From NCBI RefSeq assembly GCF_020382885.2, contig NC_058510.1, positions 21,490,837 to 21,554,836 of the forward strand: a stretch of 64,000 nt of DNA, read 5' to 3'. The stretch comes from Scatophagus argus. Its lineage: Eukaryota; Chordata; Actinopteri; Scatophagidae. A program made the translations under genes and the position numbers. The notes under the pieces were generated by a model that was not told where the DNA came from, did not search any database, and saw only the letters and a program-made list of their open reading frames with translations. How positions within the stretch are numbered: position 1 is the first letter of the stretch; each line of letters starts with the position of its first letter. This document shows, piece by piece, positions 57,701 through 64,000 of the stretch.

Positions 57701-60700
57701 TCTTGGAGAGATGGAAGGCTGCAGCCGATCACCTTCTCAGCAGAGCGCACAGCACGCTGCAGTCTGTGCTTGTCCCTGGCAGTGGCCCCAGCGTACCACA
57801 CGGTGATGGAGGAGGTGAGGATGGACTCAATGATGGCCGTGTAGAACTGAACCATCATCTTGGCAGGCACCTTGAGTTTCCTCAGCTGCCGCAGGAAGAA
57901 CATCCTCTGCTGGGCCCTTTTGATGAGGGAGCTGATGGTCAGCTCCCACTTGAGGTCCCGGGTGATAGTGGTACTCAGGAAGCGGAAGGAGTCCACAGTG
58001 GAGATGGGGGTGTCTGTCAGGGTGAGGGGGAGCGATGGAGCTGGCACTTTCCGAAAGTCAATGATCATCTACACTGTCTTCTGGGCGTTCAGCTCCAGGT
58101 GGTTGCTACCGCACCAGGACACCAGACGGTCCACCTCCCTCCTGTAGGCGGACTCATCCCCGTCCGAGATGAGACCGATGAGGGTGGTGTCGTCTGCAAA
58201 CTTAATCAGCTTGACAGACTGGTGGCTGGAGGTGCAGCAGTTGGTGTAGATGGAGAAGAGCAAAGGGGAAAGTACACAGCCCTGGGGGGTACCGGTGCTG
58301 ATGGTCCAGGTGTCCGAGACATTCTTCCCCAGCCTCACATGCTGTTTCCTGTCTGTCAGGAAGTCAGTGATCCACCGGAAGTTGGGGTCAGGCACGTTCA
58401 GCAGGGACAGCTTGTCCTGGAGGAGAGCTGGGCGGATTGTGTTGAAGGCAGAGCTGAAGTCCACAAACAAGATCCTAACGTAGGTTCCCGGGGAGTCCAG
58501 ATGCCGCAGGATGAAGTGTAGCGTCAGGTTGACTGCATCGTCTACAGACCTGTAGGCAAACTGCAGGGGGTCCAGGAGGGGGGTTGTGATGGACTTGAGA
58601 TGGGACAGAACCAGGCGCTCAAATGACTTCATGACTACAGATGTCAGTGCCACAGGTCTGTAGTCATTAAGTCCAGTGATCCTTGACTTCTTGGGGACTG
58701 GGACTGTGGTGGAGGCTTTGAAGCAGACTGGCACATGGCATGACTCCAGAGAGGTGTTGAAAATATCTGTGAAAACTGGAGTCAGCTCATCCGCACAGTG
58801 TCTCAGGATGGAGGGGGACACACCGTCTGGTCCAGGAGCCTTGTGAGGGTTCAGTTGCCTGAACAGCTTGTTAACGTCCTCTTCCTGGATAAAGAGGGCT
58901 GTGGTGGAGGAGGGGGGGTCCGAGGTGGATACTGGTGGGGGGTGTGAATGGCCGTGTTGATGGGGTGAGTGGGGGTGTCAGGGCCGGCAGATAGTCCATC
59001 AAAGCGACAGTAGAACTCGTTCAGACTGTTGGCTAGTCGCAGATCGTCAGTAGAGTGGGGGGCTTTGGGCTTGTAGTTGGTGATTTGCCGAAGCCCTTTC
59101 CACACAGAGGCCGAGTCGTTAGCTGAGAATTGCTGTTGAATTTTCTCAGAGTACAGTGATTTAGCGCTTCTCACCTCCTTGCTAAACCTGTACTTGGCCT
59201 CTTTGTAGCTGTCTCTATCCCCACTCCTGAAAGCAGACTCTTTCACTAGCCTCAGCTGTCTGAGTTTAGCTGTGAACCAGGGTTTGTCATTGTTATAACT
59301 CACCCTGGTGCGTGTTGGCACAATACTGTCCTCACAATACTGGATATATGAGGTTACAGTATCTGTATACTCATCAAGACTATCTGTAGCAGCCCTAAAC
59401 ACGTCCCAGTCCGTTGACTCCAAACAGAAACGAAGCTCCTCCACAGCCTGGGTGGTCCACCTTTTAGATGTGCTCACCACAGGTTTGGCGAGCTTCAGCC
59501 TCTGTCTGTATGAGGGGATCAGGTGGATCATGACGTGGTCAGATAGACCAAGAGCGGCGCGGGGCACTGCACGATATGCTCCGCTTATTGTGGTGTAACA
59601 GTGATCCAGTGTGTTCTCCTCTCTGGTCGGGCATTTGATCAGCTTATTGTATTTGGGTAACTCTTGGCTCAGATTTCCTTTATTAAAGTCACCAAGGACA
59701 ATAACTAAGGAGTCTGGGTATGTTTGCTCCACACACAGTACCTGATCCGCGAGTACGCGCTGAGCTTCGTGCACGTCCGCACTCGGCGGGATGTAAACAG
59801 CGGCCAGAATGAATGAAGCAAACTCACGCGGAGAGTAAAACGGCTTACAGTGTATGAACAAGTATTGCAGAGCAGGAGAACAGTGCTGGGAGATCACAGT
59901 CACATCGGTACACCAGCCACTGTTGATGTAAAAACAGACACCTCCACCGTTAGTTTTGCCGGAAAGTTCCTTGTGACGATCCGCTCGGAGAAGTTGGAAT
60001 CCCTCCAGCTGCAGCGCGCAGTCCAGTATCTGTTCACAAAGCCACGTCCCCGTGAAGCACAAAAGACAAGTTGAAGAAAAGTCCCTGTTATTTCTCACCA
60101 GGAGTGCCAGCTCATCCATTTTGTTGCAGAGTGAGCGTGCGTTAGAGAGAAAGATCCCAGGTAACGGTGTGCGCGTTCCGCGTCTGCGGAGGCGCACGAG
60201 TGCACCCGCTCGCTTTCCTCTGCGTCGGCGCCTCACTTTTTTGACTAAAATGCGGATTAAATCCGCAGCAGATGCTAAAAAAACTGGAAATAAGTCAACG
60301 GGTGTGGAGTATCTGATGTTCATGAGCTCTTCTCTGGTGTAAGAGCATGCAGACACACAATAATTACACAAAAACAGACAAGACAGAGCGCACCAAAACA
60401 CCAGGGCGTCCGTCCTTGGCGCCATCTTGGTATGGTAAGTGACATTTTATGATTTCTTTCTCAGAACATCACAGAGGACAACAAAACTCAAGGAATAATG
60501 GAAAAGAGCCAGTGGGACCTGAAACACATACGTTTCCGGGCAGGCAGACTCACCAGACTTGATGATTTTGTTGTCCAGTATCAAGTCACCCACACTGCTC
60601 TGCTGAGGGAGTTTGAAGACACCAGAAGAGTTTTTCAAAGAAAGGTTTGCACTTTGTATTTTTCATGAAATTGAGAATTTCATATACAAAGCAACCAAGG

Positions 60701-63700
60701 TCGTGTATGAAACATGGTTAGTCCTTTATACACTTTTTGTGTGGTCCTTAAAGCTTTGACTTGTATTTTACATTTTAACCAATTCCACCAACTACAGAAA
60801 TCTAATACATATTTATCATGGCAGTATCTGTGGATTTTAATGACAAGTGGAAGACAACAATATCATTCTGACACTTTTTCTAAATTGGATGTAAACATTT
60901 AGATGTTGTGAAACATAACTATCTTCAGGTGGACTTGAACCAATGAATTGGTGTATGTGTTGAGAGGATTTAATTAATGTAATTTGTTCAAACAACTTTC
61001 TCAGGATTCAGTACTCCCTGAGTAGTGCATCTTTCAAACACTATGCACCTCAATTCAGGCATAGTGTATCAAATCAGCAAAATATTTTAACACTATAAAA
61101 TCTATTTATAATAATTCTTTTTCTACTGAACATACTTCTGTTTTAAATGATACATTGGAGAAAATAACATTTGCCTGTACTAAATTGAATATGAGTAATC
61201 TGTGAAAATTGACTATGAAAACAGAATCATTCATGACATGACAAGTTAACATATTTCATAATTTGGTCATTTGACTATAAAATTGTGAAGAACTGTGAAA
61301 TTACCAAAACCAAAAACCAAAACCAAAAAATATCCATCTACCTATGTAACATGTCCTGCTGTCATTGGTATTGTTGTCACCTGAACACTGTTAGTATTTT
61401 TATGATATTTTGCAAGAAATCCAGCTAGTGTGCTCATTACAAAATGTTCTTTTTTAGTCCTTATAAGTGATTCTTATTATGCTTCTAAAAGTGACTGTTG
61501 TCACTTAGTGTGTAGACTGTGTAAGTTACACTTTGTGGGCAAATTTGAATGGGGAGACTACTACGGAAGGTAGTGTAAAAGAACACAAGTACAGTAGTGG
61601 TACAATCCCAATTACAAGTTACTGCCATCGTTCTTGTCTATTTCAAATAACTCAACTGTTTCTTGACACCTGCCTGTCCATTTTGTGCTCCTTTAGTCAG
61701 TTTTGCATACTTCACGTACTTTTTGAAATATCAACTTGTCCATTTTGAAGGCAATGTGTTCGAATTGGATGGCATCCAGTGGCCATAACTTATCCACACA
61801 CTTAAACCGCTAGTGACGAGGTATTTTAAACACACAAATAAGGCTTCCAATGATAAGAATTCCAGTCTGATATTACTGGTTGAGAGTAGCTCACCAAAGC
61901 TGTTTCATTTCTCAGTAACTGCTTCTATCTTCTGACTTCTTTATGCAGACATTCAGGGTGGACAAAGAAAAATGGAAGGAACGGCAGCAGAAAAAGCGTG
62001 GGAGATATGTAACTTCCATTCGGAAGCCATTCCCCTTTAAAAGATCCACCAAGGTACCGTATTTTCCGCACTATAAGGCGCACCGGATTATAAGGCGCAC
62101 CTTCAATGAATGGCCTATTTTAAAACTATTTTCATATATAAGGCGCACCGCATTATAAGGCGCATAGGATAGAAGCTACAGCAGTGATTCGGGTTGCGTT
62201 TTGCGTCCACTAGATGGAGCTGCGCTAAAGGGAATGTCAACAAAACAGTCAGATAAGTCAGTCAAACTTTATTAATAGAATACAAACCAGCGTTCTGACA
62301 ACTCCGTTCACTCCCAAAATGAATAAACAGCAGTGTTATTATTTTTCCCGATGTAATGTCAGCGACGTAGTATTTTCGCGACACAGTTTATCTTTTAACA
62401 ACAGCACGGTATAACAGGTAGTGCAACATTTTTATCACGTAGTGGACGGGAACTTTTCCTCGATTCAGTAAACACCTAAAACAGTCTGATACCGTTACGG
62501 TAACTCAGACATAAGTGCAATAACAATATAGTAACTCTCGAAATAGTGCAAAGCAATAACCATTTAACAATAACTCAATGTTGCTCAAACGTTACTGTCC
62601 ATATTCACAATATGACCAACCTTGTTCAGTTGTGAACACACAAAAGAAACACGTAAAGCTCACTTTATCAGTTCATTCCTCATCCACGAATCCCTCAAAT
62701 TCTTCTTCTTCAGTGTCCGAATTGAACAGCTGGGCGAATACGGCATCCAACATGCCCGGCTCGTTAACGTCGTTAACGTCGTAAATTTCTCTCAGCCACT
62801 CACTCATCTCTTCTTCGTCCATCCATCCCTTCGAGTTAGCCTTGATAATGACGCCGGCTGGAAAGTTTTCTTTTGGCAAGGTCTTCCTCTTGAAAATAAC
62901 CATGGGTGGTAGTTTCTGGCCATTAGCCTGGCAAGCGAGAACTACAGTGAAGGACGACTTCTCATTCCCTGTGGTGCGAACATTCACCGTACGTGCTCTC
63001 GTTTTATCCACAGTGCGCTTAAATCTGTTACTTCGGCCACGCCCCCTGACTACGGTAGCCACGATTGACCAATATTGATCCATAGATAAGGCGCATCGGA
63101 TTATAAGGCGCACTGTCGGCTTTTGAGAAAATTTAAGGCTTTTAGGTGCGCCTTATAGTGCGGAAAATACGGTATAATGTAAATGCAATGCTTTCATACC
63201 TTTATCTGAATTTGTATTAATTCAGTTTCAATTCAATTCAGTTTATTTCTGTAATGCCAATTCACAACAGAAGCTATCTCATGACACTTTTCAATTAGAG
63301 CGGGTCTTGACCAAACTCTTCAGCCCCTTGAGCAAGCACTTGGCGACAGTGGAGAGGGAAAACTGCATTTTAGAAGGCAGAAACCTCGGAGCAGACCCCG
63401 ACTCAAGATGGGCAGCCATCTGCCTTGACCGGTTGGGTTGAGAGAGAGAGAGACAGACAAGGAGAGAGAGGGAGAGGTGGGTGGGGCGAGAGAGAAGAAG
63501 CACACAAGCAGAGATGTGTAGCAGCAGCAATAATACCAGAAGTATTGGAACTGTAGACAATGACAATGATAATGAAGTATACAGAAAGTACTATGGTGAT
63601 TATGATAGGAATAGTAGTGACAATAATAATAGTAGTAGCTGTACAGAGTAGTAAGAGAATTAAAATCACAGTAATTTTTAAGCAAGCAAGTTTTAACCGC

Positions 63701-64000
63701 AGCAGGAGGTCCGACCACATCCATGAGAACCTGAGAGACCAGAAATGTGTCATGGGAGGACCCCTGGCAATCTAAGCCTATAGCACCTATAGCAGGACTT
63801 AAGTAACCCCTATTTAAAGTAATTTTGTTTGTTTGTTTTGTTAATTTCATTTTGTATGCACACTGTCGATAGGTTGGTACACCCCTCAAAGTCAACCTGG
63901 CCAACAATGATGACACAACTGTCCTGGCAATGGAGAGAGCCTGCCCAAAAACACTGTCTGAGGAAGAAACATCAACCTCAAGTGTTCCACGGAAGAGGGT
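51705..64000 (+). CDS. DDE transposase-like multi-exon gene, partial at window end
   Basis: Phase-consistent exons: 51705-51884, five 90-nt exons at 52003-52784, a large exon to 55501, then 56114-56297, 56656-56821, 57028-57110, 60465-60644, 61949-62053 and 63873 onward past the window end. The first exon reads [20 protein letters not shown]. The large exon has Cys-rich [13 protein letters not shown] followed by His, like a FLYWCH/WRKY-GCM1 finger. It then has YLDATGSI and IICDGS, which could be the first two acids of a DDE core, and CLSHVMKN, recalling the MULE Cys/His motif. Superfamily is uncertain (MULE-like preferred). The 5' edge of the large exon is unresolved; an in-phase acceptor sits at 54512. 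No stop is seen inside the exons. Whether it is a live transposon gene or a domesticated one cannot be told here. Confidence 0.7.
51980..52810 (+). repeat. Five tandem 173-bp units, each one exon plus intron
   Basis: Exons 52003-52092, 52176-52265, 52349-52438, 52522-52611 and 52695-52784 are spaced at exactly 173 bp. Each is 90 nt and phase 0/0, has an intact TCTCAG acceptor and GTAAGT donor, and encodes [20 protein letters not shown] plus [10 protein letters not shown]. By eye the exons are near-identical, with one Ala-to-Thr change in copy 3. Intron sequence is equally conserved, so the duplication is recent or homogenised. Confidence 0.95.
52830..54530 (-). mobile_element. Non-coding DNA-transposon relic split by an L2 insertion
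   Basis: 52850-53404 and 54399-54530 are two halves of one fish repeat. Recognisable blocks are AGAACATAGACAACATATCA, AAGGTCTGGACTGTAGGCAG, GCCATGCTGTTGTCATAGAT and, after the interruption, CAGAGATGCAGGCTTTTGAA. It is a widespread fish DNA-transposon-derived family whose superfamily I cannot name. No frame is open. Confidence 0.6.
53405..54398 (+). mobile_element. L2-type LINE 3' end nested in the DNA relic
   Basis: 5' truncated at CTGGGTTCGACAGGCAGACA, a point also present inside the copy at 3376-4562, to which it is nearly identical. It ends in TTGACTTGACTTGACTT. ACTTTC borders both sides and may be the target duplication. The short plus-strand frame at 53619-53879 is 3' UTR, not a gene. 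Confidence 0.85.
55680..55880 (-). repeat. Antisense LINE-type tail fragment
   Basis: TTCAAGGAACTTTATTGTCA at about 55690 is the antisense form of a fish LINE/SINE 3' terminus. It lies in an intron of the transposase-like gene. Confidence 0.5.
57192..60435 (-). mobile_element. Nearly intact Rex1/L2-like LINE (3.2 kb)
   Basis: Read right to left. ORF1/endonuclease frame 60425-58851 (524 aa) has [36 protein letters not shown] and [10 protein letters not shown], the AP-endonuclease signature. Reverse transcriptase 58860-57496 has [47 protein letters not shown] and the catalytic [10 protein letters not shown], then [20 protein letters not shown]. The 3' tail at 57192-57220 is antisense GATTCT repeats. 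Two defects are visible: a one-base change in the C-run near 58915 that separates endonuclease from RT, and a TAG after NAQKTV near 58070. The 5' edge is near ACCAAGATGGCGCC (about 60432). It is inserted antisense in an intron of the transposase-like gene. Confidence 0.85.
60645..61940. other. Intron of the transposase-like gene; nothing assigned
   Basis: AT-rich intron with no recognisable repeat or RNA. Confidence 0.4.
62055..63174 (-). mobile_element. Pogo/Tigger-like element (Tc1/mariner superfamily)
   Basis: Inverted ends CCGTATTTTCCGCACTATAA (62057) and the inverse finishing at 63172, flanked by TA duplications. Subterminal copies of ATAAGGCGCAC repeat inside both ends. The minus-strand frame 63113-62673 (146 aa) is part of a DDE_1 pogo transposase: [47 protein letters not shown]. 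The CENP-B-like DNA-binding half is missing, so this 1.1-kb unit is a deletion derivative. Confidence 0.85.
63222..63790 (-). mobile_element. L2/Maui-type LINE 3' end fragment
   Basis: Antisense 3' end AATTCAATTCAGTTTATTTC, then the shared blocks GCACTTGGCGACAGTGGAGA and GCCATCTGCCTTGACC, a GAGA tract, and a non-coding region to about 63780. It sits between the pogo-like element and the last visible exon of the transposase-like gene. Confidence 0.7.

Noticed and set aside
57634-58521. 295-aa plus-strand frame as a gene
   Set aside because: It is the antisense shadow of the LINE reverse transcriptase on the minus strand.
63320-63916. 198-aa minus-strand Tyr/Ser/Leu-rich frame
   Set aside because: It crosses a LINE 3' UTR, GAGA tracts and unique sequence, and lacks any domain.

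Overview
The window looks like a repeat-dense accessory region of a teleost fish chromosome. The base is AT-rich intergenic DNA. Into it are packed L2/CR1/Rex1-type LINEs, tRNA-derived fish SINEs, a CMC (CACTA-like) transposon, a hAT relic, a pogo-like element, LTR-like fossils, a U6-LINE chimera and a 169-bp satellite. I recognise no ordinary single-copy host gene with confidence. The real coding capacity is almost all of mobile origin. All calls come from reading the sequence; no database search was run.

Layout. 1-9.8 kb: a possible solo LTR (1479-3151), L2-type LINE 3' ends and a tRNA-SINE. 9,806-21,843: a complete 12,026-bp DNA transposon. It has ~290-bp terminal inverted repeats and a perfect 6-bp target duplication (GTATTA). 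It carries two convergent, spliced, open genes. The plus-strand gene (12 exons, 649 aa) encodes a G2E3-like HECT ubiquitin ligase with an upstream ubiquitin-binding-type zinc finger. The minus-strand gene (6 exons, up to 484 aa) encodes a helix-turn-helix plus D-D-E integrase. This is the most interesting object in the window: an integrase transposon that also carries a ubiquitin ligase, with other transposons nested in its introns and both reading frames open. 22-27.6 kb: a second SINE copy, an LTR-like repeat, LINE tails and a broken hAT transposase. 27.64-35.09 kb: a CMC-superfamily transposon with a zinc-finger transposase and an accessory gene.

35-41.5 kb: short repeat tails and unassigned DNA. 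41.5-43.6 kb: a U6 snRNA copy joined to an internally deleted LINE and inserted as one unit. 44.87-46.75 kb: a nine-unit 169-bp satellite with a SINE inside one unit. 46.7-51.7 kb: a LINE fragment, an LTR-like fossil and CpG-rich sequence of unknown role. 51.7-64 kb (runs off the end): a multi-exon DDE-transposase-like gene. It includes five tandem copies of a 90-nt, phase-neutral exon at an exact 173-bp period. Its introns hold an L2 inside an older DNA-transposon relic, a nearly intact 3.2-kb LINE, and a pogo-like element inserted 3 nt into a splice donor without destroying it.

How the parts relate: the HECT and integrase genes belong to one mobile unit because both lie inside the same inverted repeats. 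The integrase would cut and join the ends. The ligase's role is unknown; stabilising the integrase or countering host proteins by ubiquitination is inference only. The 51.7-64 kb gene may be a second large transposon or a transposase-derived host gene; its outer ends lie outside what I can resolve.
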